A stretch of 64,000 nucleotides of DNA from Rattus norvegicus (taxonomy: Eukaryota > Chordata > Mammalia > Rodentia > Muridae), in NCBI RefSeq assembly GCF_036323735.1, contig NC_086027.1, positions 83,991,162-84,055,161 of the forward strand, read 5' to 3'. A program made the position numbers and the translations under genes. Positions within the stretch are counted from its first letter, which is position 1, and each line of letters opens with the position of its first letter. The notes below the pieces were generated by a model. It saw only the letters and a list, made by a program, of their open reading frames with translations, was not told the origin of the DNA and searched no databases. Shown here in pieces: positions 30,841 through 41,050 of the stretch.

Positions 30841-33114
30841 TCACAGACCCGGTAGAGGTGACCACATACAAGCAACTTTCTAACTGAGATCCAGGCATAG
30901 CAGAAGTTTCTGGCTGCCTTAGGACTGTCTGCAATTCAGAAACGACTGAACTTCAGGCATACTAGGAAGAACCCCTCCACCGTACTCTTTGAAGCTCTCA
31001 GAGAAGCAAATAAGGAAACATTGCTACCAGGTACCTGTGAGTGCTGCCGACTCACAAGCCCCAGGAAACAGCCTGAATAGAGTCTTATTCAGGCCAAGGG
31101 AAAATGCTGTTAAAACATACAAAACTCCTTTGACTAATGTGAGAGGGGGAAAGAGCCTCTATAATTAACAGAGACTGTCACAGGCATCAGGGGCCTCCGA
31201 CGTGTTCTATGCAAACCACTTGAAAAGACCCAATCTTTTAGGAGAAGGCTGGGGTTTGTGAGCAGGGGCTCCAACAGGCTGGGGACAACTTTTCCAAAAG
31301 CATCTCACCATATTTAAAAAGAAGAAGAGAAATGGAGGTGGGGTATGGGGAGGAAAAACCCCAAACCTCAACTTAATGTTTTCCCACCACTGGAACTAAA
31401 AAGTGAAAAAGAAGAAGTCCAAGGGCAACCAGGTTTCAATTAGGGCCTAATTAGAAAGAGAAGTGGCACCACTGACAGATATAGGGAAGAAACACAGTCA
31501 GTGCTTCTGGGCTGAGCCATCCACTTGAAAGCTGTGGTGATTAGAGAGGGACAACTTATGGTGAGAAGAGAGATGGTGGAGAAAGGGAGGAACAGAAGAG
31601 GGCTTGGGGCTAGCCAATCCTACAAGTCAAGGGCCAGAACAGAAAAGTCTAGAAGCGTACACTGATCAGCCACATGTGTAAAGAATTACACAGAGGGCAG
31701 TGAGGGGAAAGGATTCCACTCAGGCTCAGCATTCACCACTATACACACACACACAAGGGTTCCAGAACTTTACATTCTACTTCTTGTGAGACACAAATCC
31801 ACGTGGACAATTCACATGGCCTCTCTGCATTTCTCTCAAAGTGTACCAATATTTTTACATGATATGCAGAGAGTTGGAAGAAAACCATTCTATCATCAAC
31901 TGTTCCTGAATGAAGAGATCTAGATCTGCCCCTGCTCTCAAAAGAAGCCAAGTGAAGCTTACACCATCAGGTAGGCTGGGACATCACAAATTGAGACAAA
32001 TACAGAATGGCTGGAACAGCATTGTATATCTTGCTTATAACCTGAGATGATTTAAGTTCACTTTTGTAGGAAGGCCATAATCTATAAAAACATACAACAA
32101 GGAGCCAGGTAGACACCCTTGCATACAAGGGGAGGAAACAGCCTGTTCCACTCAAATTTGCAAGGCTCAAAGCAGTTTGATCAGGCAGCAAGGAATACAC
32201 CGCCCCTCTTTGCTCTGGGGTATACTATCCCTTGTTGATTTAGTTCAGGCAACTTGGAGGAGGGACAGGAAGGGCTAGGGCAAACATGTCACAGCCTAAA
32301 GTGAATAGGGCTGACAGAAAGAAAAGGCAAAGAACAGAGCTGAGGAGAGGAAAAGAGGAGAGGCCTCTCTTCCCATCCCACAACCTGGGCTCCATCCAAC
32401 ACAAAGTTAATTCCTAACCTCGACTTCACCACCCTGCCCACTGCTTACATGATTTATCCCCCTATCTGCCTGCATCGGCTTTATAAGCCTCCCAGCCCTA
32501 CACACCATTATAAAAGATGTCTGTGCTGCTGGTTCAACCTGGCCCAACACTGGCTCCTGCCACGGTAACCCTTTTCACCCTTTCATTTTACAAGCCTTCC
32601 ACCATCATGGAAATCTGAAATCCCACGAAAGAACAGTAAACAAACACCACAGGGGAAAGAAAATACCTATCCAGGCTACTCAGGACAGCAGAAGTCACAC
32701 ATGGGTGGATGTCTAAGTCGGGGATGAAGGCCTCTGAGCACAGGCAGTGAGCCGCCTTCTTCCTGGGCCCACCCCCTAGACAGCGAGAAGCAGCTGTGCA
32801 CAGATGAGCCGATCCTTCATGGGGCTAAGCCACACTTGAATCTCACTCTCTGTACTATGGAAGACACCAATGTGACAGTGGTCAGAATCACAGCTAAATA
32901 CCTGGCATACACAGAATAGTAGCTATCGTGACCTGGGACATTAAGCATCTGAAAAATGGGGAAAGGGTAACAATCCCGATTTTTTCCTAATGCAAAGTTA
33001 AACTTTCAACAAGGTTTCTCCTTTATTCTGGGCAAACTTTCCATTTCAAAGCCAGATTCCACTGATTGATCCAACCCAAGAATAGCCAAAGGAAGTTTCC
33101 TAGTAGTATCTCTG
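30841..33114. other. Long repeat-poor noncoding stretch
   Basis: About 2.3 kb with almost no SINEs, which is unusual for this window. No exon, RNA or domain is recognisable. Homeodomain-like ATTA sites occur near 31160 and 31440. It may hold conserved noncoding sequence, which cannot be judged from one genome. Confidence 0.35.
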
Positions 33115-33250
33115 TTTTTTGTTTTCTGAAACAGTGTCTCTCTCTGTAGCCTAGACTAACCTGGAACTCATTATGTAGACTTAAGCTGGTGATCCACTTG
33201 CCTCAGCCTCTCAAGTGCTGGGATTGCAAATGTGGATCCCCATGCCTGGA
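33115..33250 (-). repeat. B1 SINE, antisense
   Basis: 'gttttctgaaacagtgtctc', 'taacctggaactcattatgt', 'cctcagcctctcaagtgctg'. Confidence 0.75.
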
Positions 33251-34393
33251 TTTCCCTACTATCTTGAGTAACGTAGTGTCATGACTTTGAACACCTAAAA
33301 TCTACATCTGCCCCCGGGTCTCCTCATATATCCCCAAAGCTCCCTCAGCTTCAGCCTCGAAGGCTGTGCTTTCTCATCACAGGCCACCAGAGACCCTGCC
33401 AACACTGTTGGAACCTGTTCTTTCCCTAAAATGCCCTCTTACCACAGAGCCTAAGCCAGGAGTCAGGGTCAGACCTTCCTTCGATAACTTGGCTGAGAAT
33501 GGACACTAAGGAATTCTCCACAAGTCTCTGGGGCTCCAATTGCTCTGCCAAGGAGATGGAGCACTCCCCCAGGGTTCTGTTGTTCACTTGGGGTTAAGGA
33601 GCCAGGAGATGGAGGCGGAGGGCAGGAGGGTTGGGGAGGGCAGGAAGAGAAGAGAGCTTTGATTCAGCGACCAGACTGAGTTCTCTACAGGCTGGGCTCC
33701 GCTGAGGTTTCTCGGGAGAAATAGGCCTCTGTGGTAGCTGTGTCTGTAAAGCGGATGGAAATGCCCATAAAGCCATATCAAACCCTGTGCAGAGAAGGAC
33801 AGGGATATATATAGAACCAGGAACCAAAGGAGCCACAGGGGATTCAGGCGGCCAGCTCCGCCCAGCCCTTAAACACGCCTCAGGGAAGGGGGAGGCCCAA
33901 GGAACAAGCTCCAGGAATGAAGGCTGGAGACAGCCCGGCGGGTTTGCCAAGGGAGTGGGGAAATTAGGGGCGTCTCAGGGACAATGCTAGAAGGGAACTA
34001 ACAACTAGGCTGTTGGAATCAATCAAAGTTGGGGGCAGCCTAGGCCTGGGCCAGCTCAGGGATGCTAAAGAACCAGACTTGAGGAGTTTGATCAGAGCCT
34101 GGGTGACTGGTCTGCCTTGGTGTCCCACAGCTTTGACCGTGCACGGCTTCCTTCTCAGAGCCAAGGAGCTACTGATCAATCTGTTCCCCTGGTCTTATTC
34201 TCCCAACTAGCACCTCCACTTTAAATTAGTCCAGGAGGTAGTGTGCATTTCTTCCCCACTTAGTCCCAGCATCCTAGAAAAACTGGAGCTGAGGACAGTG
34301 GAAAAGAAGAAAAAGAAATGTATCCTTAGGAAGCATCTTAAGACAAAGAAAGTATACCAAGGAGAAAAATAATCATAAAAATAGAATCAAATC
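33251..34393. other. Unique, moderately GC-rich noncoding sequence
   Basis: Repeat-poor. 'gggatatatatagaaccagg' near 33803 and a GC box (ctccgccc) at 33856 give a weak promoter-like look, but no exon or start could be tied to them. The 118-codon minus-strand frame (33594-33950) has no recognised domain. Confidence 0.35.
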
Positions 34394-34530
34394 ATGTGTG
34401 ATAGCAGCACATGTATTCCCAGCACCCAGGAGGCTGCCACGGGATTGCTGTGAGTCTGAGGTAAGCAAAATTTATATGTCAAGTTGAGGACAGCTTGGAC
34501 TACATAGTGAGACCTTGTCTCAAGGAAAAA
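34394..34530 (+). repeat. B1-like SINE, diverged
   Basis: 'gtattcccagcacccaggag', 'ggactacatagtgagacctt', 'gtctcaaggaaaaaaagaat'. Confidence 0.65.
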
Positions 34531-35193
34531 AAGAATAGTAACAAAAAGAAAACAGAGATGCAGATGAAGGTCAGTCATCAACAGAGAATATGCTTAGCAG
34601 TACCAGAAACAAAACAACCCAATTCATAGAGAGGACAGACATGAAATAGGTCAGAGCCCCCCAGACCATTGTATCTGGTAGAACAAGGCTCAGGAGAGAG
34701 TCAGGAGTGACCAAGCTCATCAGCTCAGATTTGTGGGGATCCCTCCCTACCATTAATTTTCTTGCCCAAGTAGGTTGTCAAGATATAACACCTGTGTAAT
34801 GGAGACGGGGAGCTAGAGGACACAAAGCCTATAAGAATTTCTTATCTGAGCGACATTCAGACAAGTGATCCTCCAACGCCCTACCCCCAATTCAAGAGAC
34901 TCCCTCCCTCTCTGAATCTCCAGATAACAGCACAAGTATCCCAAGGTTTTGGCGCCACCTGCTGTCTACTCCCTGATAGCTGAGTGGACAGGATAGACCT
35001 GACATTTGCCTGCCTTAATTCATCACAAATGCTGAAGGAAAAAAGTTTAAGAGAACATTAACTATACTATATGTCCTGGGACCACGATACAACTCAGGGG
35101 TACAGCACTTGCTTAATTTCTAATAAAAGGGTGACCCCTGGGGAAATTTACTGTGGTTTCCTGGTCTGATATCTTGGAACATTTCTGGCTCAT
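34531..35193. other. Unique noncoding sequence with a CTCF-like motif
   Basis: No repeat or exon recognised. Contains the motif at 34950-34964. Confidence 0.4.
34950..34964 (-). promoter_or_regulatory. Candidate CTCF-binding motif
   Basis: The minus strand reads CAGCAGGTGGCGCCA, a close match to the CTCF core C(A/C)(G/C)CAGG(G/T)GGCGC. It is not inside a recognised SINE, so it may be an older single-copy site. Confidence 0.45.
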
Positions 35194-35361
35194 CCAGAGC
35201 AGTAGTCCTCAACTTTCCTAATGGTGCCACCCTTTTATACAGTTGAATGTTGTGGTGACCCACCCCTCAACTATAAAATTATTTTTGTTGCCACTTCATA
35301 ACTGTAATTTTGCTACTGTTATAAATCATAAGGTAAACATCTGATATGGGAGATATTTGAT
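35194..35361 (+). mobile_element. URR1-type hAT (Charlie) remnant, left part
   Basis: Terminal 'agtagtcctcaactttccta', then 'cataactgtaattttgctac' and 'gtaaacatctgatatgggag'. Non-autonomous hAT elements of this type have CAGTGGTTCTCAACCTT ends. It is interrupted by the insertion 35362-35614 and resumes after it. Confidence 0.8.
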
Positions 35362-35399
35362 AACACTCAGTGGTGATGGTGGTGACGGTGATGGCAATG

Positions 35400-35470
35400 G
35401 TGGCACACACATTTAATCACAGCACTTGGGAGGCAGAGACAGGGAATCTCTGAGTTTGAGGATAGCCAGG

Positions 35471-35473
<3 letters not shown>
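35400..35473 (+). repeat. Truncated B1 inside URR1
   Basis: 'tggcacacacatttaatcac', 'agcacttgggaggcagagac' and 'tctgagtttgaggatagcca': the B1 head and middle only. It is followed by a purine tract in place of the rest. Confidence 0.75.
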
Positions 35474-35534
<61 letters not shown>

Positions 35535-35614
35535 GAAGGAGGAGGAGGGGGAGGGGAGGAAGGAAAGGAGGGGAGGGGGAGGAGGAGGAGGAGGAGGAGG
35601 AGGAGGAGGAGGGG
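35474..35614. repeat. (GA)29 then (GGA)n purine tract
   Basis: Pure GA to 35531, then mixed GGA/GGAA/GGGGA, ending in pure GGA from about 35578. Uninterrupted purine strand of about 140 bp. Confidence 0.95.
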
Positions 35615-35703
35615 TATAGGGATATCTGATATGAGATGGGTGTGAAAGAGTAGTTTGGCCACCTTGAAGGGTTGAGACCCGAAGGTTGAGAACTGTTGCT
35701 TTA
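35615..35703 (+). mobile_element. URR1-type hAT remnant, right part
   Basis: 'gggatatctgatatgagatg' continues the left part. The terminal 'aaggttgagaactgttgc' is the inverted repeat of its start. Confidence 0.78.
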
Positions 35704-35835
35704 GAGCCTTTCATTGTGTATCTAAATCCAGTGTTAAAGCCATTAGTTTGCAAAGTTCCTTTTCCAAGAGTCTTGTGCATCTGAGAACAGTGAGAACTCA
35801 ACAAGCACTTTTCTAACTACTAAATAGTCTATTTT

Positions 35836-36191
35836 TTTAATTTTATTTTTTTATTAATTTGAGTATTTCTTATTTACATTTCGAATGTTATTCCCTTTCC
35901 CGGTTTCCGGGCAAACATCCCCCTAATCCCTCCCCCTCCCCTTCTTTATGAGTGTTCCCCTCCCCACCCTCCCCCCATTGCCGCCCTCCCCCCAACAATC
36001 ACATTCACTGGGGGTTCAGTCTTAGCAGGACCCAGGGCTTCCCCTTCCACTGGTGCTCTTACTAAGATATTCATTGCTACCTATGAGGTCAGAGTCCAGG
36101 GTCAGTCCATGTATAGTCTTTAGGTAGTGGCTTAGTCCCTGGAAGGTCTAGTTGCTTGGCATTGTTGTTCATAAGGGGTCTCATGCCCCTT
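35836..36191 (-). mobile_element. 5'-truncated rat L1, 3' UTR only, antisense
   Basis: Reverse complement of the rat L1 3' UTR: T-rich start, 'atttacatttcgaatgttat', C-rich run (35945-35995), 'agtgaacgtga' region reversed. TSD ctaaatagtctatttt (35820-35835) and ctaaatagtccatttt (36192-36207), one mismatch. Confidence 0.92.
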
Positions 36192-36207
36192 CTAAATAGT
36201 CCATTTT

Positions 36208-36689
36208 AAATCCTCTCTACAGCACGTTAGTTTGGTTTTCTTGGTTTTAAGTAGATATTCTAACTTGCACCTACATGACATGATCAAGTGATTCTCATCC
36301 AACTCTACAACGACAACAGTGTCCGCAAGCAATGACTTAGACAGTGTGTGCCGCTTTATTATTCTATGTCTCTCACTCTGATACATAGTAAGTTCACTGA
36401 GAAGTCAGTCTATGCCACAGATAATACATCTGTCCATTCAAGTCACCAGATATCTCTACAGTACCCACCACAGAGCAGACATAAACTATAAGTAGGGTGG
36501 TAAGATACACAGGGTCTGTACTCTTGTACTCTCTAAGGTCTTTTACCTACTGACTTACTTGGTGTAGAAATTCTACATCCATCTTAAAGAATACCTGTGT
36601 GAGCCACAAAAATCAAGACAAAACCATACACAGACCTTGTAAAGAGATAAAATGAAGAACTAGAAGGGGATGGTGGTGGGGGAGTAGGC
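36208..36689. other. Unique noncoding sequence
   Basis: No feature recognised. Confidence 0.4.
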
Positions 36690-36850
36690 AGTGGATGGTA
36701 ATCCCAGCACTGGGAAGGCTGAGACAGGAGACTGCTCTGAGCCTGAGCTACAAATGAGTTCCAACCAGCAGGGATCCCAGTGTGTGGGGATGGAAGGAGG
36801 AGGTTTGCAAGTTTTGTCTCTAAAGACTGGGATTCAGTTTCTCCTACAAC
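36690..36850 (+). repeat. B1-like SINE, diverged
   Basis: 'ggatggtaatcccagcactg', 'ggaaggctgagacaggagac', 'ctgagctacaaatgagttcc'. Confidence 0.5.
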
Positions 36851-37057
36851 ATAACACTGAACCAATTCTAGGGACTATATGCCAGCATCCAGGGTCAGTT
36901 TCCTCCAGTCCCAAGGTCTTTAGGAGGAAGAAAAGAGAAGAGAAGAGATACTATCTATTCCACACCAGGATTAACTGCTTAAGTTATATATGAGTACTTC
37001 TCCCAATGTCACCACAAAAAATGTAGAAGATGTCATCAACTGGAATGGAGAAGAAAT

Positions 37058-37230
37058 AATTTATTATTTGTGTAGGGGTGTTTTGCCTACATGTATGTCT
37101 GTGAACCACATGCATGCAGTGTCCACAGAGACCAGAAAAGCACATCAATTCCCCCCTTTGAAGTAGAGTTACAGATGGTTATGAACTGCCACGTAGGTGC
37201 TAAGAATCGAGCCCTGGTCCTCTAGAAGAA
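37058..37230 (-). repeat. B3 SINE, antisense
   Basis: 'ttttgcctacatgtatgtct', 'cacatgcatgcagtgtccac', 'ttacagatggttatgaactg', 'ctggtcctctagaagaagag'. Confidence 0.75.
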
Positions 37231-37430
37231 GAGAAAGTTTTTTTAACAGATCCTATTATAAGCTGGTAAGTAAAGGAGATTGAAAAAATTGTAGGATACT
37301 CATGTCCTCTCCTAACCTAGCTCCCTAGTTTTCCCAAGTGAGACTGGTATACTGGCCATTAGAAAAAGCACCTTGAATTTTAGAAAAGGGGTTCCCAAAG
37401 CTTCTGGTAATAGTCGTATCAAAACATTCT

Positions 37431-37452
37431 CTCTCTCTCTATTTCAACAACA

Positions 37453-37483
<31 letters not shown>

Positions 37484-37588
37484 CTTCTTCTTCTTCTTCT
37501 TCTTCTTCTTCTTCTTCTTCTTCTTCTTCTTTCTTCTTCCTCCTCCTCCTCCTCCTCTTCCTCCTCCTCCTCCTCTTCTTCTTCTTCT

Positions 37589-37620
<32 letters not shown>

Positions 37621-37684
37621 TTCTTCCTCTTCCTCCTCTTCCTCCTTTCTTCTTCCTCCTCCTCTTCTTCTTCTTCCTCTTCCT

Positions 37685-37715
<31 letters not shown>

Positions 37716-37759
37716 TTCTTCATCACCACCACCACCATCATCATCATCATCACCATCAG
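37431..37759. repeat. Long TTC/CCT/ATC trinucleotide tract
   Basis: (CT)5, then about 25 perfect CTT units (37454-37530), about 190 bp of mixed CCT/CTT blocks, and an ACC/ATC end (37721-37759). It is open in several frames, giving poly-Ser or poly-Lys/Arg readings that I treat as artefacts. Confidence 0.95.
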
Positions 37760-38040
37760 TGTGTTATCATGATGCTTGCTATCATTGTGTTTATCTCTTT
37801 TTAAACTATCATGAATGGAGTGCCTGGGAGTATAATCCATTTATTATTCCTCTGGTTTTCCTACATGAAAACTAAGGCCCCATGAGTTATTCAGGCTTGA
37901 CACCAAAATCCCAAGAGCAAATTAATCCTAAATATACCTAAATAGGAGGTGGCCTGGGCCTGGTGCTCCCTTTCCTCAGCTATACTGTCATCTCTGGCCT
38001 TTTGTTTTGGATTTTGTTGTTGGGTTGTTTGTCTATATTT
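37760..38040. other. Unique noncoding sequence
   Basis: No feature recognised. Confidence 0.4.
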
Positions 38041-38159
38041 TTTAGGCAGAATCTAATGTCTGTAATCCCAGGACTTAGGAGTTGGACACAGAAAGATCAA
38101 GAATCCAAAGCCAATCTAGTCAGTTTGAGGATAATCTGGGTTACAGGAGGCCCTGTTTC

Positions 38160-38163
<4 letters not shown>
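38041..38163 (+). repeat. B1-like SINE, diverged
   Basis: 'aatgtctgtaatcccaggac', 'ttgaggataatctgggttac', 'aggccctgtttcaaaacaca'. Its tail grades into the CA tract. Confidence 0.65.
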
Positions 38164-38204
<41 letters not shown>

Positions 38205-38219
38205 GCACGCGCGCGCGCG

Positions 38220-38251
<32 letters not shown>
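38164..38251. repeat. (CA)n-(CG/CA)n-(CA)n alternating tract
   Basis: CA repeats flank a central run of CGCG and CACG units (38200-38230). Alternating purine-pyrimidine throughout. Confidence 0.95.
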
Positions 38252-38329
38252 AAACAAACAAACAAAAACCAAAAAAATCCAAAGGCAATAGACTTTTATT
38301 CTTGTCTTAAAAATGAAACAAAACAAACT

Positions 38330-38485
38330 TTGCTTTTTACTGTGTATCCCAGGCTGGCCTTGAACTTCCAACTGTCTTCTTAGCTTACTAAGTACTGGAT
38401 CGCATGTGCACTTTTCTAAGGCTAGCCTCAGCTGGCTATGGAGGATGACTGAGAGCTCCAAATCCTCCTGCCTTGCACCTAGCCA
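38330..38485 (-). repeat. B1-like SINE fragments, antisense
   Basis: 'actgtgtatcccaggctggc', 'cttgaacttccaactgtctt' is one; 'aaggctagcctcagctggct', 'aatcctcctgccttgcacct' looks like a second, poorer copy. Confidence 0.5.
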
Positions 38486-38516
38486 TTTCTTGTGAGCTTT
38501 CTGAGATTCCACAATT
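38479..38516 (+). repeat. Direct repeat copy 1 (38 bp)
   Basis: Starts ctagccatttcttgtgagct. Recurs at 39026-39063 with two or three mismatches and does not belong to a SINE family I recognise. Confidence 0.7.
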
Positions 38517-38798
38517 ACCCCACCTCCAAGGTATATATCACCACCATGGCTAAGTTCCCAAACCAAACCAAAGAATAGGTCACAGTTTGGCAAACTAAGT
38601 TAAATCTTTCAAGAGGAAAAAACAAAAATAAAAACACCAGGCGGGAGAACACCAGACTATTCCCCACCCCAGAGTGCACACTTACAAGTTCTTCTCAAAC
38701 AGCTCTGAGGACAGGGGAAGCCCTGACGAAGGCAGTAGTCAAGCTGACAAACAGGGAAACCAGAAGGAGGGTCCTCAAAGTAAGCCTTCCTTATCAGG

Positions 38799-39022
38799 GG
38801 TTCTCACCCTTCCTAATGCGTGACCCTTTAATACAGTTCCTCATGCTCTGGTAACCCCCAACCTAAGGTTATTTAGTTGCTATTCATACCTATCATTTTA
38901 CCACTGTTAGGAATTGTAGTGTAAAAATCTGGTATGAAGGATATCTGATAAGCAACCACTGTGAAAGGTCATCTGAGCCCCTCAAAGGGGTCAAGAGTCA
39001 CAGGTTGAGAACCACTGCTTTA
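38799..39022 (+). mobile_element. URR1-type hAT (Charlie) remnant
   Basis: 'ggggttctcacccttcctaa', 'accctttaatacagttcctc', 'ggtatgaaggatatctgata' and terminal 'acaggttgagaaccactg', inverted relative to the start. Nearly full length, non-coding. Confidence 0.85.
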
Positions 39023-39025
39023 CAT

Positions 39026-39063
39026 CTAGCCATTTCTTATGAGCTTTCTGAGATTCCATAATT
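39026..39063 (+). repeat. Direct repeat copy 2 (38 bp)
   Basis: Starts ctagccatttcttatgagct, immediately after the URR1 end. Partner of 38479-38516. Confidence 0.7.
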
Positions 39064-39239
39064 TCTCCAGAGAATACTCCATTTGTCTCACTTCGCTTTC
39101 CCCCAGTGCAGCACTCTTTCTTGGGCTGTGCATGTATAAATAGCTGTCCCCACTTCTACGACACCTGATGCTTGGGAGGGGAATCATGTCAGTCATCTTC
39201 ATATTACCAGCACTTAACAAGTACTAAAAATGCTAGTTT

Positions 39240-39305
39240 CTGGGTCTGAGAGGACTCCATTGGCAAAGTATTTGTTATACAAGCAGAAAGACCTGAGTTC
39301 AATAC

Positions 39306-39342
<37 letters not shown>

Positions 39343-39525
39343 CACACATCTGTGTATGTATGTGTGTATGTATGTATGCTGGGATATGATGGATGTATCG
39401 ATAATCTTAGCACTGCACTGGGAAGGCAGAAATGAGAGGATCCATGAAGCTTGTCAGCTGATGAACTGAATCTGCAAGGTCAAGGCTCAGTGAGAGACCT
39501 TGTCTTAAAATCAGTTTGAGTACTG
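39240..39525 (+). repeat. B4 SINE split by CA/TATG repeats
   Basis: tRNA-like part ('ggcaaagtatttgttataca', 'agacctgagttcaatactta'), then (CA)n 39308-39339 and TATG repeats, then the B1-like part ('gataatcttagcactgcact', 'gagagaccttgtcttaaaat'). Confidence 0.6.
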
Positions 39526-39805
39526 AGGAGATGATGGCTCAATTGATAAAGCACATGGATAAGGACCTGAGTTTGAATCCTCAGAAGCCATGTAAAGCCA
39601 GGCACAGTAGCACACATCTGTAATCCCAGCATTTCTATGGGAAGATGGGGAAAATATCCATTAGATCACAAGCCACCAGTGAGCCTGGCACACGAAGTGG
39701 TAAAAAAAGCAAGAGAACCTGCTTCAGACAGGGTAGAAGGCGGTTCTCTGCTCTCCACACACATGCCTTGGCACTGCATGCATCTCCATTCACACACATG
39801 AATGT

Positions 39806-39807
<2 letters not shown>
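39526..39807 (+). repeat. B4 SINE
   Basis: 'gagatgatggctcaattgat', 'aaggacctgagtttgaatcc', 'aaagccaggcacagtagcac', 'acatctgtaatcccagcatt' and a CACATG-rich end: the full dimer order. Confidence 0.75.

Positions 39808-39849
<42 letters not shown>
39808..39849. repeat. (CA)n microsatellite
   Basis: About 20 CA units extending the tail of the preceding B4. Confidence 0.95.
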
Positions 39850-39852
<3 letters not shown>

Positions 39853-40892
39853 TTTTTTAAAAAATTTGCAAATAAGAGAACTATTGAGAACACTGACCTC
39901 TGGCTTCCACAAGCATGTACACAAACATGCAAATGTATGTACACATGTACACAAAAACACATATAGACACACACACAGAGGCTAGTTTCCTATTCTCCAT
40001 TCCAGTGCCTGTGCTCAAGAAATCTAAACCCAGTAGTATTCAGTAAATGCTGGGTAAGGACAAGAACATTTACATCAGCAGTCCAGTACAACTCCACCAA
40101 ATTGTCAGACCAGTTCAGGATACTGGCATGAAAACTTCTCTTACTCTTGGCCCAGACATTTACTCTTAAGGTTTGCCTCCTCCTCAAAAAACTCTAGGAA
40201 ATAGGGTTAGTTTTAAGTTCTAGAAACTCTAATCATTCTTGTTTTCTCCAAGCTAAGAGCCTGAAGGAAGACTGTGGATATCTCATGAATATTGATGGAT
40301 CCCTGCGGTCACATGAATATTAACAACGCCCTGTGGCTTTCGGGAATAACTGCCCAGTCAGAAGGTCTAATATTAACTTTGGCTAGGCCAGAAAGGTAGA
40401 ATAAGCATATGCCCATACATCCCCATGGGGAGTAATGGGTGGACAGTAGGGGCCAGTTTAGGGGTTTGCCTCTGTGCAAACATGGGCACGTGGGCAATTA
40501 AGAAAAGACTAAACATGTGCCTCACATCCTTGGCCTTGGAGGCTCTGTTAGCTGCTACCCAGGTAGGAATCCCTAATTCTCATGCTTTGCAAATTAGGAT
40601 ACAGAAGCTAAATCACACACAATTCAGGAAGAATAAAAAAAGCTTTGGTACAAATACACTGACCTACTTCAACTGCTAAAGCAGAGAGCAGACAAGGTTC
40701 AAAATCAGATCACGCTGGAAAGAACCAAGGATCAAATACGACTCAAACAGTTAACTTTGCAGGTTATATATTAACAGTAACAAAAGATATACAAACTGAA
40801 TTAGCAGACAAAGAGAAGGATGACAGGTTTAAGAGGAAAGACATTCTCAGGCTGAAGAGGTAAAAAATGTAAAGGGTGAATCTCTGTACCCA
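39850..40892. other. Unique noncoding sequence
   Basis: About 1 kb without recognised repeats apart from CACATG-rich sequence at 39910-39980. No exon supported. Confidence 0.4.
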
Positions 40893-41050
40893 TAGCTAGG
40901 GGTATATTTCAGTGATAGGGGACTTGCCAGGCATGCACAATACACAAGTTCAATCACAACATACATGTATGTATATATATGCATCATATACATATACATA
41001 TACATATACGTGTGTGTGCATGTGTACATGAATATATGGTTTTATATATG
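40893..41050 (+). repeat. Old ID-like SINE followed by (CATATA)n
   Basis: 'agctaggggtatatttcagt', 'gataggggacttgccaggca' resemble a decayed ID head. TACATA/CATATA repeats follow. Confidence 0.55.

Noticed and set aside
30383..30934. 183-codon minus-strand frame
   Set aside because: Runs through a (CA)n and a diverged B1; no recognised domain or splice context.
33780..33990. Promoter with TATA-like and GC boxes
   Set aside because: Motifs are weak and spaced without an identifiable transcription start or exon; mentioned only in the region note.
37373..37840. 143- and 133-codon frames giving poly-Leu/Ser and poly-Lys/Arg
   Set aside because: Pure products of the TTC/CCT trinucleotide tract.
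38479..39063. 38-bp direct repeats as a TSD of one insertion
   Set aside because: Far longer than normal L1-type (7-20 bp) or hAT (8 bp) duplications; listed as a finding instead of a TSD.
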